Positions 49,791 through 60,385 of a stretch of 64,000 nt of DNA are shown in pieces. The notes under the pieces are model-generated. The model was not told the origin of the DNA. It saw nothing but the letters and a program-made list of their open reading frames with translations, and did not search any database. The position numbers and the translations under genes were made by a program. The DNA is from Marinobacter sp. LQ44 (GTDB lineage: Bacteria; Pseudomonadota; Gammaproteobacteria; Pseudomonadales; Oleiphilaceae), in contig NZ_CP014754.1 of assembly GCF_001447155.2 (NCBI RefSeq), positions 1,054,001 through 1,118,000 on the forward strand. Reading direction: 5' to 3'. How positions within the stretch are numbered: position 1 is the first letter of the stretch; every line of letters begins with the position of its first letter.

Positions 49791-51686
49791 CTAACGCCCC
49801 CTCAGGAACAGTTTGTCGAGCTCTGACAGCGTGACCAGAGTCCAGGTGGGGCGGCCGTGATTGCATTGGCCGCTTCGCTCAGTGGCTTCCATGTCACGTA
49901 ACAGCGAGTTCATTTCCGGAATGGTGAGTTGCCGGTTTGCCCGAACAGAACCATGGCAGGCCATAGTGCCCAGCAATTCGTGAGTGACGGCTTCTACCCG
50001 GTCGCTCTGCCCATGCTCAATCAGATCCGCCAGCACGTCCCGGACCAGTTGTTCGGTGTCGGCGCCCCGCAATAGCGCCGGGATCTGTCTCACGGCCAGG
50101 GTCTCCGGGCCGATTCGTTCAATTTGCAGCCCCAGGTGCTGCAACTCCTCACCGTGAGTTTCCGCCAGCGCAGCCTCTTTCTGGCTTACCGCCAGTGACA
50201 ACGGCACCAGCAGGGGCTGGCTTTTCAGATCTTGCTCAGTCAGGGCGTGTTTCATACGCTCATAGGTGATGCGCTCATGGGCAGCATGCATATCAACAAC
50301 GATCAGGCCAGCCCGGCTCTGGGCAAGGATGTAGATGCCATGTAGCTGGGCGATGGCATAACCCAGGGGCGGCTCTTCATCGGTGTCTCGTGGAGGCGTG
50401 ACCGCAACCGGCTGGCTGGCATGGTCAGGCCGGGAAGCAACCCCCCCGCCCTCATTCAGGGATTGATAGAACGCCATCTGGTCACTGGCCTTCCATTCCT
50501 GCTGCGGCTGGGAAGCCGACCCAACACCAAAGCCGCCTCCGTTGGCATAACCACCAGCTACAGGCGGCGCCCGATCGGGGAGCGATGCCCCCATCCCAGC
50601 TGGATGACCGGCGGGGTTGGCAACAACTGCCTCTGGCTCGCGCCCGAAAGACTGAGCGACCGCACCGCGCAAATGATCATCCGGGCGAACATCAGCCAGA
50701 GCCCGGTGCAGGGTGCGGAAGATAAAATCATGGACCAACCGACCATCCCGGAACCGGACCTCGTGCTTGGTGGGGTGCACGTTGACATCGACGGTGGCGG
50801 GATCCACTTCCAGATAGAGCACAAAGGCGGGGTGGCGGTTGTTGTAAAGCACATCCCGGTAGGCCTGTCGCACCGCATGGGCAACCAGCTTATCCCGAAT
50901 GACCCGACCATTCACGAAGAAGTACTGCAGGTCCGCCTGGCTACGCGAGAAGGTGGGCAATGCCACCCAGCCCCAAAGCCGCAGGCCGGTCGCTTCCGAG
51001 TCAATAATAACGGCGTTGTCTATGAACTGCTGTCCGCACAGCGAACCAATCCGTCGCTCCTTGTCGACCTCCGACTCCGCTGGCCGCAGGCTCTGAACCA
51101 CACGCTGGTTGTGACGAAGGGTAAAGCCAGCATCAAAACGGCTCAGGGCCTGCCGGCGAATACACTCTTCCACATGATTGAATTCGGTTTTTTCCGTTCG
51201 CAGGAACTTGCGCCGGGCTGGCGTGTTGAAGAACAGGTCACGGACTTCGACGGTGGTTCCCACGGGGTGCGCGGCCGGAGAAATACGGGCATCCATATCC
51301 CGGCCTTCCACCTCCACTCGGGCAGCGGCTTCCTGGGCTTCGGTGCGGGACGTGAGTGCCAGGCGCGAAACGGAACTGATACTGGCCAGGGCTTCACCAC
51401 GAAAGCCTAATGTACCGACCGCTTCCAGGTCATCGAGGGTCAGGATTTTACTGGTGGCATGGCGGCTGAGGGCCAGCGGCAGGTCGGCTTCGTCAATGCC
51501 CGAGCCGTCATCACGCACCCGGATCAGCTTGACGCCACCCTGCTCCACTTCAATATCAACCCGGCTTGCACCTGCATCCAGCGCGTTTTCCACTAACTCT
51601 TTGACGACGGACGCAGGCCGCTCCACCACCTCGCCCGCAGCAATCTGGTTGGCGAGCCGGGGCGATAGCAACTGAATGTGGGGCAT
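49791..51686 (-). CDS. mutL: DNA mismatch repair protein MutL (endonuclease type)
   Basis: A 631-residue GHKL ATPase. N-terminal motifs: [27 protein letters not shown]. The C-terminal domain carries [12 protein letters not shown], which fits the D-x-H-A-x2-E-x4-E endonuclease motif of MutH-independent systems, plus [13 protein letters not shown] and the terminal CNHGRPT. It thus probably nicks DNA itself, as in Pseudomonas. A proline/glycine-rich linker spans about residues 335-430. Confidence 0.95.
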   Translation of the reverse strand: MPHIQLLSPRLANQIAAGEVVERPASVVKELVENALDAGASRVDIEVEQGGVKLIRVRDDGSGIDEADLPLALSRHATSKILTLDDLEAVGTLGFRGEALASISSVSRLALTSRTEAQEAAARVEVEGRDMDARISPAAHPVGTTVEVRDLFFNTPARRKFLRTEKTEFNHVEECIRRQALSRFDAGFTLRHNQRVVQSLRPAESEVDKERRIGSLCGQQFIDNAVIIDSEATGLRLWGWVALPTFSRSQADLQYFFVNGRVIRDKLVAHAVRQAYRDVLYNNRHPAFVLYLEVDPATVDVNVHPTKHEVRFRDGRLVHDFIFRTLHRALADVRPDDHLRGAVAQSFGREPEAVVANPAGHPAGMGASLPDRAPPVAGGYANGGGFGVGSASQPQQEWKASDQMAFYQSLNEGGGVASRPDHASQPVAVTPPRDTDEEPPLGYAIAQLHGIYILAQSRAGLIVVDMHAAHERITYERMKHALTEQDLKSQPLLVPLSLAVSQKEAALAETHGEELQHLGLQIERIGPETLAVRQIPALLRGADTEQLVRDVLADLIEHGQSDRVEAVTHELLGTMACHGSVRANRQLTIPEMNSLLRDMEATERSGQCNHGRPTWTLVTLSELDKLFLRGR

Positions 51687-51706
51687 ATCCGGGAACTACC
51701 TCTTGA

Positions 51707-53038
51707 TCAGGATGAGGGGATGCGAATGGTTTGCCCTACCATAACACGATCATCGGTCATCCCGTTAAAGCGCATCAACTCGCTGACGGTGGTCTGGTTC
51801 TGCCGGGCCACACCAGACAAGGTGTCACCCCGCTGGATACGGTAACGGCTAACCTGCCCGCCACCTTTCTGATTTTCCTTCTGCCAGGCCAATAGCGTGC
51901 CCGGTGGCGGCGTTCGCTGAAAATACTCGTGGATACCGTCCATGATGGCGTTGGCCAGCCGATTGCGGTACCACTCAGTGGCCAGGTTCTGCTCTTCTTT
52001 CGGGTTCGAGATAAACCCGGCTTCCACCAGTATTGACGGAATATCCGGAGACTTCAGAACCGCGAAGGCCGCCTGCTCAACACCGGGCTTGTGCAACTTC
52101 GCAACACTGCCCAATTGCCCCAGCACAGAGCTCCCCACTCCGAGACTGGCATTGATGCTGGCGGTCATGGAGAGATCCAGCAGAACGCCTGCCAGCATAT
52201 CGTCGCGACCATCCAAAGAGACGCCACCAGCACCACCAATCAGATCAGAGCGATTCTCGCTCTGGGCCAGCCAGCGCGCGGTTTCACTGGTCGCTCCCCG
52301 CTGGGACAGGGCAAATACCGATGCGCCACTGGGCTGAGGTGTTCTGAAGGCATCTGCATGCACCGATACGAACAGATCCGCGTTGTACTTGCGCGCCAGC
52401 AAGGTGCGATTCCGCAACCCGATGTAGTAGTCCCCGGTGCGGGTAAGTTTGGCGGTAAAGCCCGGCTGCTTGTTGATCAGGTCCATCAGGGTTTTGGACA
52501 TTTTGAGCACAACATCTTTTTCCCGGGTGCCTCTGGGACCTATAGCGCCTGGGTCTTCACCGCCGTGGCCCGGGTCGATCACGATGATGATATCCCGCTT
52601 GCCGGCCGAATCCTGAGTGACCGTGGGGCTGGCAGCCCGTTCGAGACGGCTGCCTTTCTCGTCAATCAGGTCGACCACCAGCCGGTGCCCGTATTGCTGA
52701 TTGGGCTCCAACACAAAACTGCGGGGCTTGATGTCGCTTTTCAGATCGAGTACCACCCTGAGGTCGTTGCCATTGCGCGGTGCGCTGCGGATCCGCTCAA
52801 TCGGACTGCCACTGAGGTCCACTTTGCTGAAATCCGCTTTCAGGGAGGTATTTTTCAGGTCGATTACCAACCTCGAGGGCCCGGATAGCGCAAACACGTT
52901 GTGCTCCACACTACCGGCAGTATCAAGGACGAGGCGCGTGTGGTCAGGCGCGGGCCAGAGCCGCACGCCTTCAATCTGGGCAGCAGCCTGAGCGAGGTTA
53001 GCCGCCAGAGCCACCATCAAACACAGAAAAAGTCTCAT
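51707..53038 (-). CDS. amiC: N-acetylmuramoyl-L-alanine amidase (AmiC/AmiB type) with LysM
   Basis: A 443-residue periplasmic amidase for daughter-cell separation. Signal peptide about residues 1-20 (MRLFLCLMVALAANLAQAAA), AMIN domain about 22-125, amidase_3 domain with zinc ligands in VIDPGHGGEDPGA, TREKDVVL and SVHADAF and the catalytic glutamate in LVEAGFISNPKEE, and a C-terminal LysM domain (YRIQRGDTLSGVARQNQ). E. coli AmiB sits at the same locus; AmiB versus AmiC naming is uncertain. Confidence 0.9.
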   Translation of the reverse strand: MRLFLCLMVALAANLAQAAAQIEGVRLWPAPDHTRLVLDTAGSVEHNVFALSGPSRLVIDLKNTSLKADFSKVDLSGSPIERIRSAPRNGNDLRVVLDLKSDIKPRSFVLEPNQQYGHRLVVDLIDEKGSRLERAASPTVTQDSAGKRDIIIVIDPGHGGEDPGAIGPRGTREKDVVLKMSKTLMDLINKQPGFTAKLTRTGDYYIGLRNRTLLARKYNADLFVSVHADAFRTPQPSGASVFALSQRGATSETARWLAQSENRSDLIGGAGGVSLDGRDDMLAGVLLDLSMTASINASLGVGSSVLGQLGSVAKLHKPGVEQAAFAVLKSPDIPSILVEAGFISNPKEEQNLATEWYRNRLANAIMDGIHEYFQRTPPPGTLLAWQKENQKGGGQVSRYRIQRGDTLSGVARQNQTTVSELMRFNGMTDDRVMVGQTIRIPSS

Positions 53039-53532
53039 GAATCAGGCCCTATCAGCTCTATTTGATTCAACAGGGAGGCGCCGAACTCCGATCGGGCACG
53101 CAGTACTACCGACCGGCCTTCTCCCTGCCGTTCCAGGTGGATTTCAAGATCCGGCTCTGGCAGAACACCCTCTCCCCGCTCCGGCCATTCAATCAGACAG
53201 AAACTGCCGCCCGAAAAGTAATCGCGGATTCCCATGTACTCAAGCTCCTCGGGATCGCCCAGACGGTAAAGGTCGAAATGGTATACCGGCGGGTCCAGGT
53301 CTTCATAGGGCTCCACCAGGGTATACGTTGGGCTTTTAACCGCCCCCACATGCCCGAGCCCTCTCATTACACCGCGGCTCAGGGTGGTTTTCCCCATGCC
53401 CAGATCGCCATCCAGGAACACCACAATGCCCTGATCGGAAGCCTTCACCAGCCCGGCAAGCTCACCGCCCAGGCGCTCTGTTTCCGCCTCACTCTCCAGA
53501 AACAACCGGCGTTCATTGCCGAAAATGCTCAT
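53035..53532 (-). CDS. tsaE: tRNA threonylcarbamoyladenosine synthesis ATPase TsaE
   Basis: A 165-residue P-loop ATPase required with TsaB and TsaD for t6A37. Walker A GDLGMGKTTLSRG is at about residues 43-55; SPTYTLVEPYE and YHFDLYRLGDPEE are family signatures. It overlaps nnr and the amidase gene by four bases at each end, so the row is translationally coupled. Confidence 0.95.
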   Translation of the reverse strand: MSIFGNERRLFLESEAETERLGGELAGLVKASDQGIVVFLDGDLGMGKTTLSRGVMRGLGHVGAVKSPTYTLVEPYEDLDPPVYHFDLYRLGDPEELEYMGIRDYFSGGSFCLIEWPERGEGVLPEPDLEIHLERQGEGRSVVLRARSEFGASLLNQIELIGPDS

Positions 53533-55091
53533 AACGCCTCCTGGTCGTCACCGCTGTTCACCTTTTCTGCTTCCCACAGCACCTTTGGCAAGGCGCTGAT
53601 TACATCCGTGGGCGTCAGCCCCATATAACCATAAGTCCGCACTGCCTGGTCCGCCGCGGCCAGATGCAGAGCCGCAGCCATTGTCGCGGCCTGTTGAGGG
53701 TCCTTCAGCTGTGCCAGCAACGCGCCGGTGATGCCGGATAAAACATCGCCTATGCCCCCGGTCGCCAGGCCCGGATTACCACCAGGAACAATCACCGGAA
53801 GTGCCGAGCCACTGGCGATAACGGTACCCGCGCCTTTCAGCAACACCACACCGCCCAGCATGGTTTGCAGCCGGCAGGCTGCAGACAGCCGGTCCGCCTC
53901 AACGTCAGCGACATCACAACCCAACAACCGGGCCGCCTCGCCGGGGTGGGGCGTTAGTATATGGCTATCAGACACCACGGGCACTCGCCCGGCCATCAGA
54001 TTGAGCGCGTCGGCATCCAACACCCGCGGCAACCCGCTTTGTTCAACCTGTTGCAGCATCTGCTGACCCCAGGCCAGTTTACCCATGCCAGGACCACACA
54101 CCACCACATCGGCCCTAGCCAATAATGGCGGCAATTCTGAGCCATGGATCAACCCGTGCACCATCAACGACGGGCAGCGGGCAAGCGCGGCCGTAACATG
54201 TTCCGGGCGGGTAGCCAGGGTAACCAGACCGGCCCCGGCCCGAGACGCCGCCTCGGCCGCCATGATACCGGCGCCGCCAAAACCCCGGTCACCGGCAACC
54301 ACCAACACGTGGCCAAAACGCCCCTTGTGGGCGTCAAGCGGACGGACAGGCAGCTGTTCCTTGCACTGGGCCCAGGACTGCAGCCGGGCAAGCGGCGGCT
54401 GGCCACTGCCAGAGATATCGTGGCCGGTATCAAGAGCCTCAAACACCACCTCACCGCAAACACCGGCGCCGGCACCCGTGTACAAACCAGCCTTGGCGCC
54501 AATAAAAGTCACCGTTACCTTGGCCTGAATCACATCACCCACTGCAGAGCCGGTTGTGGCATTCAGGCCAGACGGCAAATCCACCGCCAATACCGGCAAA
54601 CCCGATTCATTAACCCGCCGGATCACACCTGCAAAGGGCTCCCGGGGCGTACCCGTCACCCCTGTACCCAACATTGCATCCACCACCAGGGTTGCAGACG
54701 CCAGATATTTTTCCAATCCGTCTTCGCCCAGCTCGCCGACGTCTTCAACACTGACACCTACCGCACGGGCATGGTTCAGCGCGTCAAGCGCATCCCCGGC
54801 CAACTTCCCCGTCGGTGCAACCGCAATGCACCGGGCAGTGATGCCATGCCTGTGAGCATTCGCGGCCACCAAGTAGCCATCGCCGCCGTTGTTACCGGCA
54901 CCGCAGAGCACCAGAATCGCCCCTGGGGCAGGCCAGTGACGCAACAACTGGCGAAAGGCCGCCCGGGCGGCGGCCTGCATCAACTCAAAACCATCAACGC
55001 CTTGCTGATCAATCAGGTAGCGGTCAATCTCTCGCACCGAGTCGGCGGAGTAGAGCGTTTCTGGTAGACTGCTTGCATTGCGTATTGGCAT
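53529..55091 (-). CDS. nnr: Bifunctional NAD(P)H-hydrate epimerase / ADP-dependent dehydratase
   Basis: A 520-residue fusion that repairs hydrated NAD(P)H. NnrE epimerase domain about residues 10-215 (CGAGNNGGDGYLVA, DAMLGTGVTG, DLPSGLNATTG) and NnrD dehydratase domain about 235-505 (GDRGFGGAGIMAAEAASRAGAG, LTPHPGEAARLLG, GGIGDVLSGITGALLAQ). First gene of the nnr-tsaE-amidase-mutL-miaA-hfq-hflXKC row; divergent from queG. Confidence 0.94.
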   Translation of the reverse strand: MPIRNASSLPETLYSADSVREIDRYLIDQQGVDGFELMQAAARAAFRQLLRHWPAPGAILVLCGAGNNGGDGYLVAANAHRHGITARCIAVAPTGKLAGDALDALNHARAVGVSVEDVGELGEDGLEKYLASATLVVDAMLGTGVTGTPREPFAGVIRRVNESGLPVLAVDLPSGLNATTGSAVGDVIQAKVTVTFIGAKAGLYTGAGAGVCGEVVFEALDTGHDISGSGQPPLARLQSWAQCKEQLPVRPLDAHKGRFGHVLVVAGDRGFGGAGIMAAEAASRAGAGLVTLATRPEHVTAALARCPSLMVHGLIHGSELPPLLARADVVVCGPGMGKLAWGQQMLQQVEQSGLPRVLDADALNLMAGRVPVVSDSHILTPHPGEAARLLGCDVADVEADRLSAACRLQTMLGGVVLLKGAGTVIASGSALPVIVPGGNPGLATGGIGDVLSGITGALLAQLKDPQQAATMAAALHLAAADQAVRTYGYMGLTPTDVISALPKVLWEAEKVNSGDDQEAL

Positions 55092-55115
55092 TCGCCAAGG
55101 CTCCAGCTAAAGAAA

Positions 55116-55133
55116 CCAGTTTAAGAAAACTGG
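55116..55133. promoter_or_regulatory. Short dyad in the nnr/queG divergent region
   Basis: CCAGTTT-AAGA-AAACTGG, 7 bp arms, in the 131 bp region between the divergent nnr and queG genes. Could be an operator or chance; no regulator suggested. Confidence 0.25.
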
Positions 55134-55222
55134 CCAGATACCTGTAAAGAATAGCAAAACAGGGAAAAAGGTCATAACTTAATCAAATTAAATCTTCGCA
55201 GGTTACACAGCCGACTTCTCCC

Positions 55223-56317
55223 ATGACGTCAAACCCAGAGCCCCGCTCCGAGCGGCCAGAAGATGAGGCACTGCATGCCCTGCCCTACCAGATCCGGGCC
55301 TGGGCCAGCGAGCTCGGCTTTGCCGACGCCGGTATCACCTGCGCAGATACCGGGCCCCACGCCGAACGCCTGAAACAGTGGCTGAAAGCCGGCTACCATG
55401 GCGACATGGCGTATATGGCAGACCACGGCGACAAACGCTACACCCCAGACTCACTGGTACCAGGAACTACCCGTGTTATCTCAGTACGGATGGATTACCT
55501 GCCCGCTCCGGACAATCCGAAACAGGTACTCACTGACCGCGAAACCGCCTACGTGACTCGTTACGCCCTGGGCCGGGATTACCACAAACTGATGCGCAAA
55601 CGGCTGGCCACCCTGGCAGCAAAGATTGATTCTGCGGTCAGCGGCTACGACTACCGCGCCTTCGTAGACAGCGCACCGGTTCTGGAACGCGGTCTCGCCC
55701 AACGGGCGGGGCTGGGCTGGATTGGCAAAAACAATATGCTGATTCACCCCAGGGCCGGCTCATTCTTCTTTCTGGGTGAAATCTTTACCAGCGCTCCGCT
55801 GCCGGTAGACCAAGCCTTTGACAGCCAGCATTGTGGCTCCTGCTCCGCCTGCCTGGAGGTATGCCCTACTGACGCCTTCGTTGGCGCTCACTTACTGGAT
55901 GCCCGCCGCTGCATCAGCTACCTCACTATTGAGCTCAAGGGCCCCATTCCGGAGGAGCTGCGGTCAAAAATGGGCAACCGGGTATTCGGCTGCGACGACT
56001 GCCAACTGGTCTGCCCCTGGAACAAATTCAACAAACCGACCCGGGAAAACGACTTTCAACCCCGGCACGGCCTCGACAATAGTAGCCTGGCCGAGCTTTT
56101 TCTGTGGACAGAGGACGAGTTCCTGAAGCGCACCGAAGGCTCGGCCATCCGCCGAACCGGTTATGAAAACTGGCTACGCAACCTGGCGGTCGGACTGGGC
56201 AACGCCCCATCCACCATTCCGGTGATCGAGGCACTGAAACAACGGGCAGACCACCCTTCCGAGCTGGTGCGGGAACATGTGGCCTGGGCTCTGCGACAGC
56301 ACGGCATTACAGCTTGA
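55223..56317 (+). CDS. queG: Epoxyqueuosine reductase
   Basis: A 364-residue iron-sulfur, cobalamin-dependent enzyme that makes queuosine from epoxyqueuosine in tRNA. Two [4Fe-4S] motifs are visible: [16 protein letters not shown] (about residues 203-218) and [11 protein letters not shown] (about 258-268); the N-terminal GFADAGIT and [13 protein letters not shown] are family signatures, and a HEAT-like tail (VREHVAWAL) ends the protein. It is convergent with orn and overlaps its end by 11 bases. Confidence 0.95.
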   Translation: MTSNPEPRSERPEDEALHALPYQIRAWASELGFADAGITCADTGPHAERLKQWLKAGYHGDMAYMADHGDKRYTPDSLVPGTTRVISVRMDYLPAPDNPKQVLTDRETAYVTRYALGRDYHKLMRKRLATLAAKIDSAVSGYDYRAFVDSAPVLERGLAQRAGLGWIGKNNMLIHPRAGSFFFLGEIFTSAPLPVDQAFDSQHCGSCSACLEVCPTDAFVGAHLLDARRCISYLTIELKGPIPEELRSKMGNRVFGCDDCQLVCPWNKFNKPTRENDFQPRHGLDNSSLAELFLWTEDEFLKRTEGSAIRRTGYENWLRNLAVGLGNAPSTIPVIEALKQRADHPSELVREHVAWALRQHGITA

Positions 56318-56849
56318 AGAAGGTCTCCCGGTAATGGCGAAGTTCGTCGATGGAATCGCGAATGTCGTCCAGGGCCAGGTGACTGCCCTTCTTTTTCACG
56401 CCATCAAGTACATCCGGGCGCCAGCGACGGGCGAGTTCCTTGATGGTGGAGACATCCAGGTTACGATAATGGAAGAAGGCTTCCAGCTCGGGCATATACT
56501 TCACGAGGAAGCGGCGATCCTGGCCGATGCTGTTACCACACAGCGGTGATTCGCCGGCGGACAGGTACTGTTTGAGGAAGGCCAGGGTTTCCTGTTCGGC
56601 TTCGGCCTCGGAGGTTTTGCTGTCTTTCACCCGCTGGGTCAGGCCGCTGGCGCCATGGGTGTTGGTGCACCATTCGTCCATGGCATCCAGCAGGCTGTCT
56701 GGTTGGTGAATGGCAATTACCGGGCCTTCAGCCACCAGGTTCAATTCTGAATCGGTAATTATCGTGGCCATTTCGATGATCCGCTCTTTCTCCGGATCCA
56801 GGCCGGTCATTTCCAGGTCTATCCACACTAAACGGTTGTGGTTGGGCAT
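56307..56849 (-). CDS. orn: Oligoribonuclease
   Basis: A 180-residue DEDDh 3'-5' exoribonuclease that degrades 2-5 nt RNAs and pGpG, linking it to c-di-GMP turnover. Exo [19 protein letters not shown] (residues 9-26), Exo [13 protein letters not shown], Exo [17 protein letters not shown]. Normal length. Divergent from rsgA across a region with two repeat copies; tail overlaps queG. Confidence 0.96.
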   Translation of the reverse strand: MPNHNRLVWIDLEMTGLDPEKERIIEMATIITDSELNLVAEGPVIAIHQPDSLLDAMDEWCTNTHGASGLTQRVKDSKTSEAEAEQETLAFLKQYLSAGESPLCGNSIGQDRRFLVKYMPELEAFFHYRNLDVSTIKELARRWRPDVLDGVKKKGSHLALDDIRDSIDELRHYRETFFKL

Positions 56850-56883
56850 TGTATATTCCTATGCGGTTTAGTTTGGGTGCTGG

Positions 56884-56991
56884 TGGAGGTGTGGTGTGGC
56901 TTTTCGGAAACCGCTACGAGCACATCCATGTGCGCTTCTCTCAGGCCATCCATGGCCTTCGAAATTTCCGAAAAGCCACACCACACCTCCA
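56884..56991 (+). repeat. Long inverted-repeat element, copy M
   Basis: Arms 56884-56910 and 56965-56991 are a perfect 27 bp inverted repeat. The centre has CGCTACGA, GCACATCCATGTGC and AGGCCATCCATGGCCT; the first hairpin matches copies C and N. Confidence 0.92.
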
Positions 56992-57045
56992 CATCCATGC
57001 TTATTGCTGGCCGCATGTCGAATTGAAACCCACTTTGTAGATCGG

Positions 57046-57157
57046 GGTGCTGGCCGGGGACACCTTTCCGGGAGTGTCTGAAGCCATGGATGGCTTCAGT
57101 CAAGCGCACAGGGATGTGCTCGTAGCGTCTCCCGGAAAGGTGTCCCCGGCCAGCACC
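57046..57157 (-). repeat. Long inverted-repeat element, copy N
   Basis: Arms 57046-57073 and 57130-57157 are a perfect 28 bp inverted repeat of the GGGA subtype. On the minus strand the centre reads ACGCTACGA, GCACATCCCTGTGC and TGAAGCCATCCATGGCTTCA. It faces copy M. Confidence 0.92.
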
Positions 57158-57269
57158 TGCACCCAAGTCGGGATCCAGACGGCCATAGGCAAAAGTTCAG
57201 AAACTCTGCCTATTGTCCATGATTCACGTATCATGTGACACACCACTTTCCCGGAACATTTGAGAGCCG

Positions 57270-58325
57270 ATGGCCAAGAGAAAACTGAACAAACGCCAAC
57301 AGTGGCGCATCGAGAAAATCCAGAAGGAACGCACCGAACGGCTGAACCGCAAGGAAAAAGCCGTGGAAGCGCAAGCTGAAGCCGGCGAACTGGGGCCTGA
57401 ACAGGAAGGCCTGGTGATTGCCCACTATGGCCAGCAGCTGGATATCGAAGCGCTGGAAGGTGACGACACCGGCCGGGTGTTCCGGTGTTTTGTGCGGGCC
57501 AATATCGACAGCCTGGTAACCGGTGACCGGGTGGTGTGGCGGCCCGGGAAAAGCGAGACCGGGGTGATCGTAGCCCGCTGTGAGCGCAACAACCTGCTGC
57601 AGCGGCCGGATAACTTCGGCGCCTTGAAGCCAGTGGCGGCGAATATCGATCATATTATCCTGGTGATTGCACCGGAGCCGGAGCCTCACGACAACCTCAT
57701 TGACCGCTACCTGGTGGCCTCGGAAAGCTCCGATATTCCGGCGGTAATCCTGCTGAACAAGACCGATCTGATCACCGACCAGAACCGGGCCCAGATTGAT
57801 ACGCTGCTGGGTCGCTATGAAGCGCTTGGCTACCAGGTGGCGCGCACCTCTGCCGCTGCCTGCGCCGGGCAGCCTGCGCCAGAGGTGGAGTCACTGGTCC
57901 GGGACAAAACCAGCGTTTTCGTGGGCCAGTCTGGGGTGGGGAAATCGTCCATCATCCAGACATTACTGCCGGACGAATTACTCCGGGTGGGCGCGGTGTC
58001 GGAGAGCACGGGCAAGGGGGTACACACCACCACCACAGCCAAGCTGTTTCACCTGCCGGGAGGCGGCGACCTGATCGATTCTCCAGGGATTCGGGAGTTC
58101 GGTTTGTGGCATATGACCCCGCAGGAAGTGGAGTATGGTTTCCGGGAAATTCGGCCGCTGATCGGGCTTTGCAAGTTTCGCAACTGCCGCCACATGGGAG
58201 ACCCTGGCTGCGCGCTTGATGCGGCAGCAGAAGTCGGGACGGTTTCTAAGGAACGGCTACAGAGTTTTCACCGGATTCTGCAAGATATGTCGGAACAGCA
58301 AGCCAGAGGGCTTCGCATTTCCTGA
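57270..58325 (+). CDS. rsgA: Small ribosomal subunit biogenesis GTPase RsgA
   Basis: A 351-residue circularly permuted GTPase for 30S maturation. Basic N terminus (MAKRKLNKRQQWRIEKIQKE), OB fold, then G4 LNKTDL, G1 GQSGVGKSS, G3 DSPGIREFG in permuted order, and a C-terminal zinc site (CKFRNCRHMGDPGC). Order orn-rsgA-motAB is as in Pseudomonas, with orn divergent. Ends 29 bases from the convergent motB. Confidence 0.96.
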   Translation: MAKRKLNKRQQWRIEKIQKERTERLNRKEKAVEAQAEAGELGPEQEGLVIAHYGQQLDIEALEGDDTGRVFRCFVRANIDSLVTGDRVVWRPGKSETGVIVARCERNNLLQRPDNFGALKPVAANIDHIILVIAPEPEPHDNLIDRYLVASESSDIPAVILLNKTDLITDQNRAQIDTLLGRYEALGYQVARTSAAACAGQPAPEVESLVRDKTSVFVGQSGVGKSSIIQTLLPDELLRVGAVSESTGKGVHTTTTAKLFHLPGGGDLIDSPGIREFGLWHMTPQEVEYGFREIRPLIGLCKFRNCRHMGDPGCALDAAAEVGTVSKERLQSFHRILQDMSEQQARGLRIS

Positions 58326-58354
58326 CAGATAAAGAGCCACTTATCGACACTCCC

Positions 58355-59314
58355 CTACCAGTTCAACTCACCGGGTGCTGGATCCGGTTGCTCTTCAAAC
58401 CAATCGCCACTTTCAAGACGCTCGACCGCCTCCCGTTGCTCCAATTCGCTCGGCTCTGTGAGATCAATTAGGGGCTGATCGTAGTTGCCTGCATCTATTT
58501 CTATACTGTCTGCCGCTTTTTTATTGAGAACGATTATTGAAATCCGACGATTGACTGGTGCAGTTGGGTTATCTTTATCGAACAACACAGAATCACTCAA
58601 ACCAACCACCCGAGCGATTTGCTCGGGCCTTACACCACCGGCCACAAGTGCCCGGCGGGCGGTATTCGCGCGGTCAGCAGACAACTCCCAATTTGTATAG
58701 CCAGGACGCCCAACAAAAGGCGTAGCATCCGTGTGACCGGTAATACTTACTTTGTTATTGACAGACCCAAGCTTTTTGGCCAATTCAAAAAGAATATCCT
58801 GTGAATAGTACTTGAGCTCTGCGCGACCACTGTCAAACATGGGCCGACCAGACCGATCAACGATCTGGACTCTCAAGCCTTCGTCAGTAATGTCAAGCAG
58901 AAGCTGGTCCTTGAATTCCTGCAAAGTTTCACTTTGTTCAATTTGCTTCTGAACCACCCCAAGCAAGGCCTGCATGCGACGGCGCTCCAAATCATCAGCC
59001 AGAAGGTCAACTGTTTCATCCTGTAAACTCACGGAGCCCTCAACCCGATCGGGCTGCATCTGATCAGCCACAGAGGCTCTACCGCCCAAGTCAATCGGAC
59101 TCGCAGAGCCTCCTTCTACAAAGCCAATGGGATCTTTAAAATAACCTTCAACCGCCAGTTTCTGTTCCGGAGACGCTGTGGCCGTCAGCCAGAGAACCAG
59201 AAAGAACGCCATCATGGCGGTGGCAAAGTCTGCAAAGGCCACCTTCCAGGAGCCACCGTGATGGCCCCCGACCACTTTTTTCTTGCGCTTGATGATGATC
59301 GGCTGTTCTTCCAC
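58355..59314 (-). CDS. motB: Flagellar motor stator protein MotB
   Basis: A 319-residue stator subunit. Single membrane helix with the proton-accepting aspartate in VAFADFATAMMAFFLVLWL (about residues 27-45), a plug region, and the OmpA-like peptidoglycan-binding domain (about 155-270; ITGHTDATPF and NRRISIIVLNK). Follows motA by 32 bases. The window has no other definite flagellar gene. Confidence 0.93.
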   Translation of the reverse strand: MEEQPIIIKRKKKVVGGHHGGSWKVAFADFATAMMAFFLVLWLTATASPEQKLAVEGYFKDPIGFVEGGSASPIDLGGRASVADQMQPDRVEGSVSLQDETVDLLADDLERRRMQALLGVVQKQIEQSETLQEFKDQLLLDITDEGLRVQIVDRSGRPMFDSGRAELKYYSQDILFELAKKLGSVNNKVSITGHTDATPFVGRPGYTNWELSADRANTARRALVAGGVRPEQIARVVGLSDSVLFDKDNPTAPVNRRISIIVLNKKAADSIEIDAGNYDQPLIDLTEPSELEQREAVERLESGDWFEEQPDPAPGELNW

Positions 59315-59346
59315 AACTCAACTCCGGGCGATTAAGACGCAGCTCG

Positions 59347-60198
59347 TCACTTCGAACGAACGTGGTCGTTGAGTTCCTGGAAACCAGGTCGTTTATCCGT
59401 GGGTAACGACTTGCGGCCGAATTCAATGGCCATCTGGGGCGCCTGACCGGACACCGTGGCAACGATGGCCGATTTCACGCATTCATAAGCCTTCAGCTCG
59501 TACTTGGCTGAGTGTTCCATGGAAATCGACATGGGCCCAACAAAACCATAACCCAGCCAGATACCCAAGAACGTACCTACCAGGGCCGCTGCCACACTCA
59601 GGCCGATTTTCTCTGGCCCCTCGGTGAGATAGTTCATGGTGATGACAATACCCAGTACCGCCGCCACGATACCAAGGCCCGGCAAGGCGTCGGCGACCTT
59701 GTTGACCGCGTGAGCGGGCTCTTCCAGCTCATGCTGACGGCTGTCGATCTCGTTTTCCATCATGCCTTCCAGCTCATGGGGCGCCATGTTGCCGGAACTG
59801 ATAATGCGAAGGTAGTCGGTGATGAAATCCAGAAGATCGCGGGATTTCATGATGGCCGGGTAACGGGTGAAGATCTGGCTGTTTTCAGGGTTGTCGATGT
59901 CCTCTTCAATGGCCATGACCCCCTGCTTGCGAGATTTGTCGAACACTTCATACAGCAGGCTGAGCAAATCCATATAGTAGGATTTGTTGAACGGCGAGCC
60001 GGTCAGCAACCGCATGAAACCCTGCCCTACCTCTTTCACCGTGTGCATGGGGTTGGCAATGATGAATGACCCAACCGCCGCGCCGCCGATGATCAAGATC
60101 TCGGTCGGCTGCCACAGCACCATCAAATGACCACCGTGCAGCACGTATCCGCCCAGCACACTCGCAACAACTATCACCGCACCAATAATCAGCAGCAT
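59347..60198 (-). CDS. motA: Flagellar motor stator protein MotA
   Basis: A 283-residue inner-membrane protein with four membrane helices; the N terminus MLLIIGAVIVVASVLGGYVL and GLGIVAAVLGIVITMNYL, GTFLGIWLGYGFVGP are typical. With MotB it forms the proton-driven stator. Start ATG 60198. The pair motAB probably has its own promoter in the 187 bases shared with the divergent psd gene. Confidence 0.94.
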   Translation of the reverse strand: MLLIIGAVIVVASVLGGYVLHGGHLMVLWQPTEILIIGGAAVGSFIIANPMHTVKEVGQGFMRLLTGSPFNKSYYMDLLSLLYEVFDKSRKQGVMAIEEDIDNPENSQIFTRYPAIMKSRDLLDFITDYLRIISSGNMAPHELEGMMENEIDSRQHELEEPAHAVNKVADALPGLGIVAAVLGIVITMNYLTEGPEKIGLSVAAALVGTFLGIWLGYGFVGPMSISMEHSAKYELKAYECVKSAIVATVSGQAPQMAIEFGRKSLPTDKRPGFQELNDHVRSK

Positions 60199-60385
60199 GA
60201 AAAGATATACGCCTTTTGTTATCTCGTTAACGACCGAGGTCAGTCACGGGTTCTCCACCCCGACCGGGGCGAGCTGTGCCCTGATAATAGCAAGGCTCTG
60301 AACGAACAGCGAAGGCGTGAAACAATTTCTATACACGGGGCCGCTTTTGTTACACTGCCGCCTCTGTTCTTACCGAGACTTATTG

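Larger units (their letters stand above)
56850..57269. other. Divergent orn/rsgA intergenic region with two opposed repeats
   Basis: 420 bases, mostly repeat copies M and N with 54 bases between them, and about 110 bases before rsgA that should hold its promoter. No gene seen. Confidence 0.6.
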